A stretch of 64,000 bases of DNA from Novosphingobium sp. SG707. Its GTDB lineage: Bacteria; Pseudomonadota; Alphaproteobacteria; Sphingomonadales; Sphingomonadaceae. Where the stretch lies: NCBI RefSeq assembly GCF_012275515.1, contig NZ_JAAZQL010000002.1:558001-622000 (forward strand). The letters are read 5' to 3'. The notes under the pieces were generated by a model that was not told where the DNA came from, searched no databases, and saw nothing but the letters and a program-made list of their open reading frames with translations. Every line of letters starts with the position of its first letter. Within the stretch, counting starts at the first letter, position 1. Below are positions 24,652 to 33,180 of the stretch, piece after piece. The position numbers and the translations under genes are program-made.

Positions 24652-25959
24652 ATGATCCGCCACACGCTCATCGCCGCCGCCCTGCTGCCCGCCGCCGCTT
24701 TCGCCCAAAACGCGGCGCCTTCGCCTGATCGCCTGCGCGCCACGGTGACTTCGCTGGTGGGCTTTGGCACGCGCCATACTTTGTCCGCTCAGGATGATCC
24801 CAAACGGGGGATCGGCGCGGCGCGCAAATGGGCCGAGGACCAATTCCGCGCCATCGGGGCGCAATGCGGCGGCTGCCTCTCCATCGAATTGCCCGAACGC
24901 ATGGTGACCAGCGCCCGGATTCCCACGCCCGCGCGTCTGGTCAATGTCGTGGCCATTCAAAAGGGCACTGAGCGGCCCGACGAAGTGACCATCATTCAGG
25001 CCCATATCGACACGCGCGTCTCGGATGTGATGAACGCCACCGCCGATGCGCCGGGCGCCAATGATGACGGCTCGGGCGTGGCGCTGGTGCTGGAGGCGGC
25101 GCGGATCATGGCGCAGCGCAAATTCCCCACCACCGTGGTTTACGCGGTGCTTTCGGGCGAGGAGCAGGGCCTGCTGGGCGGCCGCTTGTTGGCCGATGTC
25201 GCGGCAGAGCGGGGGTGGAAGGTCAAGGCGGTGCTCAACAATGACATTGTCGGTAATACGCGCGGGTCGGACGGGCTGGTGGATGACACGCATATCCGCG
25301 TCTTTTCCGAAGGGCCGCGCGCCAATGCCGATGCGAAACTGACCGCCGCCCAGCGCCGCGAAGGGGGCGAGAATGACAGCCCCAGCCGCAACCTTTCGCG
25401 CTTTATCGCCGGGCTGTCCGCCAAAGATCTGGCCGTGCGGCAGGTGTGGCGCGCCGACAGGGTGGGGCGCGGGGGCGATCATCTGCCCTTTGAGGAGAAG
25501 GGCTTTCCCGCCGTGCGCCTCACCGTGGCGGTCGAAAATTATGATCACCAGCATCAGGATATCCGCCGGGAAGGGGCCGTCCAGTATGGCGACACGATCG
25601 AGTTCATGGACTTTCCCTATCTGGCCCGCGTGACGGCGCTTAATATCCGTGCGGCCAGCGCTATTGCCGCGGCGCCCATGCCGCCGACGGTTTCCCAGAA
25701 AATTGCCGTTTCGCCCGACACTGATCTGAAATGGAGCGCGGTTCCCGGCGCGACTTCTTACGCCATCTGGCGCCGCCGGACCGATGCCGCTGGGTGGGAG
25801 GCCAAGCCCTTTGCCACCACCGGCAACACCGCGATGACGTTCAAAGGCCTGCGCGGCGATGACTGGTTCCTTGGTGTTTCGGCGGTCGGGGCCAATGGCG
25901 CGCAAAGCCCGATTGCCAGCGCTCTGCCCGGCGGTTCGTATGAGCGCCCGGCGCCCTAG
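24652..25959 (+). CDS. Secreted M28-family zinc peptidase
   Basis: 435-residue exported metallopeptidase. A signal peptide (ending about AAAFA) leads into the M28 domain with the five expected zinc ligands: His in IIQAHIDTR, Asp in GANDDGSG, the Glu pair in SGEEQGLLGG, Asp in LNNDIVG and a late His in ENYDHQHQ. Two zinc ions are therefore plausible. After residue 355 a fibronectin-III-like module follows (LKWSAVPGATSYAIWRRR...GVSAVGANGAQSP). Aminopeptidase or carboxypeptidase specificity cannot be read. It is 44 bases downstream of the LprI-like gene and probably acts in the periplasm. Confidence 0.88.
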   Translation: MIRHTLIAAALLPAAAFAQNAAPSPDRLRATVTSLVGFGTRHTLSAQDDPKRGIGAARKWAEDQFRAIGAQCGGCLSIELPERMVTSARIPTPARLVNVVAIQKGTERPDEVTIIQAHIDTRVSDVMNATADAPGANDDGSGVALVLEAARIMAQRKFPTTVVYAVLSGEEQGLLGGRLLADVAAERGWKVKAVLNNDIVGNTRGSDGLVDDTHIRVFSEGPRANADAKLTAAQRREGGENDSPSRNLSRFIAGLSAKDLAVRQVWRADRVGRGGDHLPFEEKGFPAVRLTVAVENYDHQHQDIRREGAVQYGDTIEFMDFPYLARVTALNIRAASAIAAAPMPPTVSQKIAVSPDTDLKWSAVPGATSYAIWRRRTDAAGWEAKPFATTGNTAMTFKGLRGDDWFLGVSAVGANGAQSPIASALPGGSYERPAP

Positions 25960-25997
25960 GCTTGTAATGCGCGCGCTTTGGGGCCAAGGCATCCGAT

Positions 25998-28331
25998 ATG
26001 GCCTTTGACAAACGACCCCCGCGCAAACCCGGCAAACTTTCCGTCCGCAAGATGGAGCCGGGCATGCCCACCCGCCAGCAGGTGCTGGACTTTATCGCCA
26101 ACGCCGCCGATGAGGTGGGCAAGCGCGAGATTGCCAAGGCATTTGGCCTGAAGGGTGCGGAGAAGATCGAGCTGAAGGCGCTGCTCAAGGATATGGCCGA
26201 GGAGGGCCTGATCGACGGCAAGCGCACCGCCTATCACCGCATGGGCGGCGTGCCCAAGGTGACCGTTTTGCGCGTGGTGGGCGTCGAGGATGGCCTGCCG
26301 ATTGCCGTGCCCGACAAGTGGGAGCCGGACGATGCCGGCGCTCCGCCGCGCCTGACCGTGGTGGAACAGCGCGTGGCCCAGAAGAAGGGGCCGCAGATGC
26401 GCGGCGTGGGCGCGCTCAAGCCCGGCGACAGGATTTTGAGCCGCACCGAGGAAACGACCGAAGGCTGGCTGGCCTTTCCGATGAAGAAGCTGCCCAATGA
26501 TGCCGAGGGCATCATGGGCGTGGTCGAGATCGACGGCGCGGGCAAAGGCTGGCTGGCCCCCATCGACAAGCGCGAGCGCCATGCGGTGCAGATCTCCGAT
26601 CTGGGCGGGGCGGTCGAGGGTCAATTGGTCATGGCCGAACCGGCCGGGCGCAGCCCGCGCGCGGGTGTGCGCGTGGTGGCCGTGCTGGGCGATCCGCTGG
26701 CGCCCAAGAGCTTCAGCCTGATCGCGATCCACAAGCATGGCCTGCCGCATATCTTCTCCAGCGAGGTGATCGCCGAGGCCGAACTGTCGGCGCGCCAGGC
26801 GTTGAGCCAGGAGCAGCGCGAGGATGTGACTCATCTGCCCATCGTGGCCATCGACCCGGTGGACGCGCGCGACCATGACGATGCGATCTGGGCCGAACCC
26901 GATGGTGAGGGCGGTTGGCGCGCGGTGGTGGCAATTGCCGACGTCTCCTTCTATGTCCGCCCCGGCGGCGCGCTGGACCGCGAGGCTCGCAAGCGCGGCA
27001 ATTCGGTCTATTTTCCCGACCGCGTGGTGCCGATGCTGCCCGAGGTGCTTTCGGCGGACGTTTGCTCGCTCAAGGCCGGCGCGCCCCGCGCGGCCATGGC
27101 CTGCCATCTGACCTTTGATGCCGAAGGGCGGATGACCTCCTTCCGCTTTACCCGCGCGATTGTGCGGATCGCCGAAGTGATCACCTATGAGGAGGCCCAG
27201 CGCCGCATCGACGAGAGCGAGGCCGCGCCTCATCTGGTCAACCTGTGGGGTGCTTGGAAGGCGCTGACCAAGGCGCGCGAAAGCCGCGACCCGCTCGAAC
27301 TCGATCTGCCCGAGCGCCGCGTGGTGCTGGACGAGATGGGCCGGGTGGCTTCGGTGGCGGTGCGCGAAAGGCTGGACGCGCATCGCGTGGTCGAGGATTT
27401 CATGATCGCGGCCAATGTCGCGGCGGCCAAGGCGCTGGAAAGCAAGGCCGCCCCGGTGGTCTATCGCATCCACGAGCCGCCAAACCGCGAAAAGCTGATC
27501 GCGCTCAAGGATTACCTCGCCACGTTCGAGCGCAAGCTGGCGCTGGGGCAGGTGATTACGCCCGCGCTGTTTAACCGGATGCTGAAAAGCATTGATGATG
27601 AGATCGAAAAGGCTCTCATCATGGAGGCGGTGCTGCGCAGCCAGACGCAGGCCTATTATGGCCCGCGCAATGCCGGGCACTTTGGGCTGGGGCTGGGGTC
27701 CTATGCCCATTTCACCTCGCCCATCCGCCGCTATTCGGATTTGCTGGTGCATCGCGCGCTGGTCGATGCGTTCCATCTGGAGCAGCCCGCGCCATCGGGC
27801 GATCTGCCCGCGCTCTCGGGCCTGCATGGGCGCGACCGTTCGGATCTGGCGCGGATCTGCGATGCGATTTCGACCGCCGAACGCCGCGCCATGGTGGCCG
27901 AGCGCGAGACTGTGGACCGCTATGTCGCGGCATGGCTCTCGATGCATGTGGGCGAAATGTTCGATTGCCGGATCACCGGGGTCCAGCGTTTCGGCCTGTT
28001 TGCCACGATCATCGGGCTGGGCGGCGATGGATTGGTGCCGGTCTCGGTGCTGGGCGACGAGAGGTTCCACCATGATGAAAAGGGCCAGCGGATGGTGGGT
28101 GAATCCACCGGCACGGTCTTTGCCATCGGCGATCGGGTCCGCCTGCGTCTGGCCGAGGCCAATGCGCTGACGGGCGCGTTGAAGCTCGAGCCGGAGGAAG
28201 GGCAGGGCCGGATCGAGAAGCGGGGCGGTGTGCCTCTGCCGGACAAGGCCGGGCTGAAGCGCCGCGGCAGCCATCTCGTGGGCCATCGCGGGCGACCCGC
28301 CAATATCCGCCATCAGGGCAAAAGGCGTTAA
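25998..28331 (+). CDS. rnr: Ribonuclease R
   Basis: 777-residue processive 3'-5' exoribonuclease of the RNB family, active on structured RNA. Order: N-terminal helix-turn-helix-like domain (residues about 15-75), cold-shock domains, the RNB catalytic core with IDPVDARDHDDAIWAEPD carrying the metal-binding Asp cluster, HFTSPIRRYSDLLVHRAL typical of RNB proteins, and a C-terminal S1 domain (GEMFDCRITGVQRFGLFAT). The end is basic (RGRPANIRHQGKRR), as in RNase R. It is convergent with the stress-protein gene; their stop codons overlap. Confidence 0.95.
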   Translation: MAFDKRPPRKPGKLSVRKMEPGMPTRQQVLDFIANAADEVGKREIAKAFGLKGAEKIELKALLKDMAEEGLIDGKRTAYHRMGGVPKVTVLRVVGVEDGLPIAVPDKWEPDDAGAPPRLTVVEQRVAQKKGPQMRGVGALKPGDRILSRTEETTEGWLAFPMKKLPNDAEGIMGVVEIDGAGKGWLAPIDKRERHAVQISDLGGAVEGQLVMAEPAGRSPRAGVRVVAVLGDPLAPKSFSLIAIHKHGLPHIFSSEVIAEAELSARQALSQEQREDVTHLPIVAIDPVDARDHDDAIWAEPDGEGGWRAVVAIADVSFYVRPGGALDREARKRGNSVYFPDRVVPMLPEVLSADVCSLKAGAPRAAMACHLTFDAEGRMTSFRFTRAIVRIAEVITYEEAQRRIDESEAAPHLVNLWGAWKALTKARESRDPLELDLPERRVVLDEMGRVASVAVRERLDAHRVVEDFMIAANVAAAKALESKAAPVVYRIHEPPNREKLIALKDYLATFERKLALGQVITPALFNRMLKSIDDEIEKALIMEAVLRSQTQAYYGPRNAGHFGLGLGSYAHFTSPIRRYSDLLVHRALVDAFHLEQPAPSGDLPALSGLHGRDRSDLARICDAISTAERRAMVAERETVDRYVAAWLSMHVGEMFDCRITGVQRFGLFATIIGLGGDGLVPVSVLGDERFHHDEKGQRMVGESTGTVFAIGDRVRLRLAEANALTGALKLEPEEGQGRIEKRGGVPLPDKAGLKRRGSHLVGHRGRPANIRHQGKRR

Positions 28332-28798
28332 CTGAGGCGGTCGATCTCCGCCTCATCCATGCCGCCCGGCACGATGAACAACGGGCAGGACAGGGCGCCC
28401 AGCCCGGCCCCGGTAAAGTGGCCGATCAGCGGCCCCTGACCTGTGCCGGATGCCCCGGCGCCCGCAGGCGCGCCCAGCACGAGGGCGGCCACTTCGCTGT
28501 GTTGCGAAAGATATTCGCGCACCGCCTTGACCGGCTCGCCCGCCACCACCGCGATCACCGGCATATGGCCCGCCTGCGACAGGACGCTGCCCGCGGCGGC
28601 GGCGGCGATGGTTTCGGCGCGCGCGCGGGCCTCTTCCTCGATGGTGGCCTGAATGCCGCCAAAGGCCGAAAAGGGCTGGGGTGGCACAAGGGCCAGAATA
28701 TGGACCTGTCCCTGGGTCTTGATCGCGCGCCGCGTGGCAAAGCGCAGGGCCACGCGCGCTTCGTCGGTTTCATCCACGATCACCAGATAGACACGCAT
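28328..28798 (-). CDS. Universal stress protein (UspA) family protein
   Basis: 156-residue single-domain Usp. The N-terminal strand RVYLVIVDETDEARVALRFA replaces the more usual VDGS pattern, and the C-terminal segment ALVLGAPAGAGASGTGQGP...CPLFIVPGG keeps the general VxGxxG...VPVLVV layout. The ATP-binding glycine pattern (GxxG-x9-G-S/T) is not clean, so nucleotide binding is uncertain. Start 28798 has AAGAGGA eight bases upstream; this site lies at the edge of a 21-bp tandem repeat (28811-28873) that occupies the promoter/leader. Confidence 0.82.
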   Translation of the reverse strand: MRVYLVIVDETDEARVALRFATRRAIKTQGQVHILALVPPQPFSAFGGIQATIEEEARARAETIAAAAAGSVLSQAGHMPVIAVVAGEPVKAVREYLSQHSEVAALVLGAPAGAGASGTGQGPLIGHFTGAGLGALSCPLFIVPGGMDEAEIDRLS

Positions 28799-28810
28799 CG
28801 CACAATCCTC

Positions 28811-28873
28811 TTGAACCGAATTTCCGGCCCCTTGAACCGAATTCCTGGCTGTTTGAACCGGAAATCCCGTGAT
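28811..28873. repeat. Three tandem 21-bp repeats upstream of the stress-protein gene
   Basis: Units begin at 28811, 28832 and 28853, each starting TTGAACCG and the first two continuing AATT(T/C)C(C/T)GG. The period is exactly 21 bases, two helical turns, so the conserved blocks lie on one face of the helix. They lie 13-75 bases ahead of the minus-strand start at 28798, where an operator or translation-control element would be expected. No known binding consensus is matched with confidence. Confidence 0.7.
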
Positions 28874-29090
28874 GCACGGTGATGACACAAACGCGCGCGC
28901 GACGCAATTTGACCGCGCAGGAAGCGCGAAGGGTCGCTTTTGGGCTTGTCGCCGGGGGCCTGCAGGGCATAAGTTTTGTGGGTTAAGCCATCAAGCACAT
29001 TCCTATTCGGCCTAAGCATCTTGCCGATTGGTGCAATCCCCGGCAGAAGCAGACCGATTCTAAAATTAGCCATAAGGACGAGAAGCCCTC

Positions 29091-30371
29091 ATGCCGATCT
29101 CGATCAAGATGCCCGCTCTGTCTCCCACGATGGAGCAGGGGAAACTGGCCCGCTGGCTGGTTAAAGTTGGTGATACGGTTAGCGCTGGCGATATCATGGC
29201 CGAGATTGAAACCGATAAGGCTACGATGGAATTCGAAGCGGTGGACGAAGGCACGATTGTCGCCATCGAAATCCCCGAAGGCACCGACAATGTTAAGGTC
29301 GGCACCGTGATCGCCCAGCTGGCCGGTGAAGGCGAAGATGCCTCGGCTCCGGTGGCCAAGCCTGCTGCTGCTGCTCCGGCGGCTCCCGCTGCTGCGGCGC
29401 CCGCACCGGTCGCGGCCGCCCCGGCCCCGGCTGCTGCTCCGGTCAAGAGCGGCGACCGCGTGATCGCCTCGCCGCTGGCCAAGCGGATTGCCGCACAGAA
29501 GGGCGTCGATCTGGCCGCCGTCAAGGGCACCGGCCCCAATGGTCGCATCGTCAAGGCCGACGTCGAGGGCGCGCAGCCCGGCGCGGCGGCGCCTGTTGCG
29601 GCGGCGGCTCCGGCTGCTGCTCCCGCGCCTGTGGCGGCTCCGGCTCCCTCGGCGCCCGCTGCCCTGCCCGACTTTGGCATCCCGCATGAGGATCTGCCGC
29701 TCTCGACCATGCGCAAGACCATTGCGCGCCGCCTGACGGAATCGAAGCAGCAGGTGCCGCATATCTACCTGACCGTGGATATCCGCCTAGATGCTCTGCT
29801 CAAGCTGCGCGGCGAACTGAATGCGGCGCTGGCCGCGCGCGGGGTCAAGCTGTCGGTCAATGACATGCTGATCAAGGCGCTGGGCGTTGCCCTGACGCAG
29901 GTGCCCCAGTGCAACGTGGCCTTTGCGGGCGACACGCTGCGCCAATATGCCCGCGCCGACGTGTCGGTGGCGGTCTCGATCCCCAATGGCCTGATCACGC
30001 CGATCATCACCGACGCTTCGGGCAAGGGTCTGGCCGCGATCAGCACCGGCATGGCCGATCTGGCCAAGCGCGCCAAGGAAGGCAAGCTGGCCCCGACCGA
30101 GTTCATCGGCGGCACCGCCAGCCTGTCGAACATGGGCATGATGGGCATCAAGCAGTTCGAAGCCGTCATCAACCCGCCGCAGGGCATGATCATGGCCATT
30201 GGCGCCGGTGAAAAGCGCCCCTGGGTGCTGGAAGACGGCAGCCTGGGCGTGGCCACGGCGATGTGCGCCACGGGCAGCTTTGACCACCGCGCCATTGACG
30301 GCGCCGATGGCGCGCAACTGATGGCCGCCTTCCGCGAACTGGTCGAAAATCCGCTGGGCCTGCTGGCCTGA
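29091..30371 (+). CDS. pdhC: Pyruvate dehydrogenase complex E2, dihydrolipoamide acetyltransferase
   Basis: 426-residue E2. One lipoyl domain at residues 1-80 carries the lipoylated Lys43 in ETDKATME; an Ala/Pro-rich linker (about 85-120); the peripheral-subunit-binding domain ([21 protein letters not shown]...GPNGRI, about 124-158); a second Ala/Pro linker; and the catalytic domain ending with [11 protein letters not shown], where His and Asp of the HxxxDG motif are the acyltransferase residues. The PALSPTM start points to the pyruvate complex, not the 2-oxoglutarate one. E1 genes (pdhA, pdhB) are not adjacent; a thioesterase gene and lpd (E3) follow. Confidence 0.94.
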   Translation: MPISIKMPALSPTMEQGKLARWLVKVGDTVSAGDIMAEIETDKATMEFEAVDEGTIVAIEIPEGTDNVKVGTVIAQLAGEGEDASAPVAKPAAAAPAAPAAAAPAPVAAAPAPAAAPVKSGDRVIASPLAKRIAAQKGVDLAAVKGTGPNGRIVKADVEGAQPGAAAPVAAAAPAAAPAPVAAPAPSAPAALPDFGIPHEDLPLSTMRKTIARRLTESKQQVPHIYLTVDIRLDALLKLRGELNAALAARGVKLSVNDMLIKALGVALTQVPQCNVAFAGDTLRQYARADVSVAVSIPNGLITPIITDASGKGLAAISTGMADLAKRAKEGKLAPTEFIGGTASLSNMGMMGIKQFEAVINPPQGMIMAIGAGEKRPWVLEDGSLGVATAMCATGSFDHRAIDGADGAQLMAAFRELVENPLGLLA

Positions 30372-30372
30372 G

Positions 30373-30762
30373 ATGGAGGCCTTGACCCTGCGCCCCGCCA
30401 CTGAACCGGTAATCCGGGTCACCGCGATGCCCGCCGATGCCAACGCCTATGGCGATATTTTCGGCGGGTGGCTGCTGTGTCAGATGGATATGGGGGCAGG
30501 GCTGCTGGCCGCGCGGCATTCGCGCGGCCGGGCCGTGACCATCGCCATGAATGGCGTGCAATTCCTCAAGCCGGTCAAGGTCGGCGATGAGGTTTCGGTC
30601 TATGGTGAAATCCGCAAGGTGGGCCGCTCCTCGATGACGATTGCCATCGAGGCATGGCGGCGCGACCGTTTTCAACACGAGGCGCAAAAGGTGACCGAAG
30701 CGAGCTTCACCTTTGTGGCTGTCGATGACGCCGGGCGGCCCCGCCCGGTGGTTCAGGAGTAA
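30373..30762 (+). CDS. Acyl-CoA thioesterase, YciA-like hotdog protein
   Basis: 129-residue single hotdog-domain thioesterase of the YciA/acyl-CoA hydrolase type. Key region MPADANAYGDIFGGWLLCQMDMGAG includes the Asn-x4-Asp pair and the GG-turn of the family, and AMNGVQFLKPVKVGDEV is the second family signature. It should hydrolyse acyl-CoAs to free CoA; chain-length preference is unknown. It begins one base after pdhC and ends five bases before lpd, so E2, thioesterase and E3 form one operon. A role in regulating acetyl- or acyl-CoA pools near the PDH complex is inference from position. Confidence 0.9.
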   Translation: MEALTLRPATEPVIRVTAMPADANAYGDIFGGWLLCQMDMGAGLLAARHSRGRAVTIAMNGVQFLKPVKVGDEVSVYGEIRKVGRSSMTIAIEAWRRDRFQHEAQKVTEASFTFVAVDDAGRPRPVVQE

Positions 30763-30767
30763 ACAAC

Positions 30768-32180
30768 GTGGCTGAAGCGTATGATGTGATTGTTCTGGGT
30801 TCGGGCCCCGGTGGCTATGTCGCGGCGATCCGCTGCGCGCAACTGGGCCTCAAGACCGCGATTGTGGAACGCGAAAATCTGGGCGGCATCTGCCTCAACT
30901 GGGGCTGTATCCCGACCAAGGCTCTGCTGCGCAGCGCCGAGGTGTTTCACCAGATGCAGCATGCCAAGGCTTATGGCCTATCGGCCACGGGCGTTGCCGC
31001 CGATCTGGCCGCTGTGGTGGCCCGTTCGCGCGGTGTGGCCAAGCAGCTCAATCAGGGCGTCACGCATCTGATGAAGAAGAACAAGGTTGCCGTCCACATG
31101 GGGACCGGCAAGCTGCTGGCCCCCGGCAAGCTGGAAGTGACCGGCGAGAAGGGCGCCGAGACGCTGACCGCCAAGCATATCATCGTGGCGACCGGCGCGC
31201 GTGCGCGCGATCTGCCCTTTGCGCCTGCCGACGGCAATCGCATCTGGACCTATCGCCATGCGATGACGCCCAAGGAAATGCCGACCAAGCTGCTGGTCAT
31301 CGGTTCGGGCGCGATCGGCATCGAATTTGCCAGCTTCTACAATGATCTGGGCGCGGACGTCACGGTGGTCGAAATGGCCGACCGCATTGTTCCGGCCGAG
31401 GACGCCGATGTCTCGGCCTTCCTTGAAAAGTCGCTGACCAAGCAGGGCTTCAAGATCCGCACCAAGACGGGTCTGGAAGGTCTGGTCGCCGACGCCAAGG
31501 GCGTGAAGGCCAAGATCAAGGCCCCCGACGGCAAGGTGACCGAGGAAGAGTTCAGCCATGTGATCGTGGCCGTGGGCGTTGTCGCCAATACCGAGAACAT
31601 CGGTCTGGAAACGCTGGGCATCAAGACCGACCGCGGCATCATTTCCACCGACCCCTATGGCCGCACCGGCGTCAAGGGCGTTTGGGCGATCGGCGACGTA
31701 ACGCCCGGTCCCTGGCTGGCGCACAAGGCCAGCCACGAGGGCGTGACGGCGGCCGAAGCCATCGCGCAGGAACTGGGCAACAAGGACGTGCATCCGCATG
31801 GTCTTGACCGCCGCAACATTCCGGGCTGCACCTATTGCCACCCGCAGGTGGCCAGCGTCGGCCTGACCGAGGCCAAGGCCAAGGAAGCCGGTTACACGCT
31901 CAAGGTCGGCAATTTCCCCTTCATCGGCAATGGCAAGGCCATCGCCCTGGGTGAGCCGGAAGGCTTCATCAAGACCGTGTTCGATGCCAAGACCGGCGAA
32001 TTGCTGGGCGCGCATATGATCGGCGCGGAAGTGACCGAGTTGATTCAGGGCTATGTGGTCGGCAAGACGCTGGAAACCACCGAGCAGGAATTGATGAACA
32101 CCGTCTTCCCGCATCCGACCCTGTCGGAAATGATGCATGAGGCGACGCTGGCCGCCTATGGCCGGGCGCTGCATATCTGA
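30768..32180 (+). CDS. lpdA: Dihydrolipoyl dehydrogenase (E3)
   Basis: 470-residue FAD/NAD flavoprotein that reoxidises dihydrolipoamide. GSGPGGYVAAI near residue 11 binds FAD; the redox-active disulfide is C42/C47 in GGICLNWGCIPTK; a second GxGxxG (IGSGAIGIEFA) binds NAD; the C-terminal catalytic dyad is in FPHPTLSE (His about 449, Glu 454). It uses a GTG start with AGGAG nine bases upstream, the Shine-Dalgarno lying in the last codons of the thioesterase gene. A strong terminator follows. Confidence 0.96.
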   Translation: MAEAYDVIVLGSGPGGYVAAIRCAQLGLKTAIVERENLGGICLNWGCIPTKALLRSAEVFHQMQHAKAYGLSATGVAADLAAVVARSRGVAKQLNQGVTHLMKKNKVAVHMGTGKLLAPGKLEVTGEKGAETLTAKHIIVATGARARDLPFAPADGNRIWTYRHAMTPKEMPTKLLVIGSGAIGIEFASFYNDLGADVTVVEMADRIVPAEDADVSAFLEKSLTKQGFKIRTKTGLEGLVADAKGVKAKIKAPDGKVTEEEFSHVIVAVGVVANTENIGLETLGIKTDRGIISTDPYGRTGVKGVWAIGDVTPGPWLAHKASHEGVTAAEAIAQELGNKDVHPHGLDRRNIPGCTYCHPQVASVGLTEAKAKEAGYTLKVGNFPFIGNGKAIALGEPEGFIKTVFDAKTGELLGAHMIGAEVTELIQGYVVGKTLETTEQELMNTVFPHPTLSEMMHEATLAAYGRALHI

Positions 32181-32200
32181 TCGCGGGCATCACCATTGGC

Positions 32201-32238
32201 AAAAGGGGCGGGAAGCGAAGGCTTTCTGCCCCTTTTTT
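32201..32238 (+). terminator. Rho-independent terminator after lpdA
   Basis: AAAAGGGGC (32201-32209) pairs with GCCCCTTTT (32228-32236), with an inner GGAAGC/GCTTTC extension, followed by a run of six T (32233-32238). It is 20 bases after the lpdA stop and closes the pdhC-thioesterase-lpdA operon. Confidence 0.85.
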
Positions 32239-32328
32239 GTTGCTCACCGTATTTTTACGAGGTTTGCCGTTTAGGGTTAGCGCGTCATTAACCAAGCCTT
32301 GTTAGACCTTGCGGGCGAGGTGCTAGTG

Positions 32329-32724
32329 ATGTTCAGCCTGTTCGATACTGTGGGTTCGATGCTGCGCAATCTGTTTGCGCTGGGCTTTGCCGCGTTCTGG
32401 GGCATCTCTTCGATGATGTTCGATCTCAAACAGATTGCGGATATGGCCTGGGCCTCGACGGGGGGAATGCTGCTGGTTCTGGGGCTGGTGGGGGCCGGGC
32501 TGTTCGTCGGCTTTGTCGCGCTGATCCTGCATCTGCGCGATCGCGGGCGCCACAGGGCGGCGGCATCGCAGAGCAGGGCCGATGAGGCAGGCGATTGGGA
32601 CCCGGATCAGATCATCGCCTGCCATCTGGCGCGCCGTTCCAGTATGATGCCGCGGCCGGTGGCGGTGCCTCGCGCGGTGCGACACCCGCTTCCGACGCGC
32701 CGATTTGGCCGCAAGACCCGATAA
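32329..32724 (+). CDS. Small two-helix membrane protein, unknown function
   Basis: 131-residue protein I do not recognise. Two hydrophobic segments are visible (LRNLFALGFAAFWGISSMMF at about 12-31 and GGMLLVLGLVGAGLFVGFVA at about 47-66), then a cytosolic-looking basic tail that is rich in Arg and Pro. Start 32329 (MFSLFDTVG) is preferred because GAGG lies nine bases upstream; an upstream in-frame start at 32299 is possible. The stop is one base from the stop of the convergent PilZ gene. Confidence 0.6.
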   Translation: MFSLFDTVGSMLRNLFALGFAAFWGISSMMFDLKQIADMAWASTGGMLLVLGLVGAGLFVGFVALILHLRDRGRHRAAASQSRADEAGDWDPDQIIACHLARRSSMMPRPVAVPRAVRHPLPTRRFGRKTR

Positions 32725-32725
32725 T

Positions 32726-33064
32726 TCAGCGCGTCAGGCTGCGCGTGACATGGGCGAACACCGCCTCGTGCAGCGGCGCGGCAAAGGCGCAGCCGATCGC
32801 GCCATCCTTTTGCCAGACGATCCGCGCCGAGAGCATTTGCAGGCCGGGAATGCGGATGCGCAGGGGCTGACTGGGGTCCGCCTCGCCAAAACGGTTAATG
32901 CGAAAGCCACCCGGTGACAGTTCGTCCAGCGTAACACGGCGCCATTCGGCCATGCCCTGTCGCACTTCGCAAACGGCGGTCAAATCGACGCGCTGATTGT
33001 CTCCGCGGCCGCCCTTGCCGCCGGAATCCGATTTTCCAAAATTATGATAACCTTGTCTATTCAC
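32726..33064 (-). CDS. PilZ-domain protein, degenerate c-di-GMP motif
   Basis: 112-residue PilZ-like protein. A GTG at 33064 has GGAGGC eight bases upstream, the best ribosome-binding site in the region; longer in-frame starts are therefore rejected. The two c-di-GMP motifs are altered: RGDNQR has one residue too many for RxxxR, and ELSPGG has Glu where the (D/N)xSxxG motif needs Asp or Asn. It may bind the messenger weakly, or not at all. The gene is transcribed in the same direction as lrgB, 116 bases upstream, but looks like a separate unit. Confidence 0.75.
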   Translation of the reverse strand: MNRQGYHNFGKSDSGGKGGRGDNQRVDLTAVCEVRQGMAEWRRVTLDELSPGGFRINRFGEADPSQPLRIRIPGLQMLSARIVWQKDGAIGCAFAAPLHEAVFAHVTRSLTR

Positions 33065-33180
33065 GAAAATCAGCCTCCATCGCGCGCCGGATGATAGGCG
33101 TAATAAGTTAATAGGGCGGAAAGTTTTACCGCGCGCCCGCTCGGTTCGCCTCGGTTTTGGCAGCAACTGCCGGGAAAAAA

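Noticed and set aside
25956..28313. 785-codon open frame antisense to rnr
   Set aside because: Shadow of the RNase R gene; no ribosome-binding site or family match.
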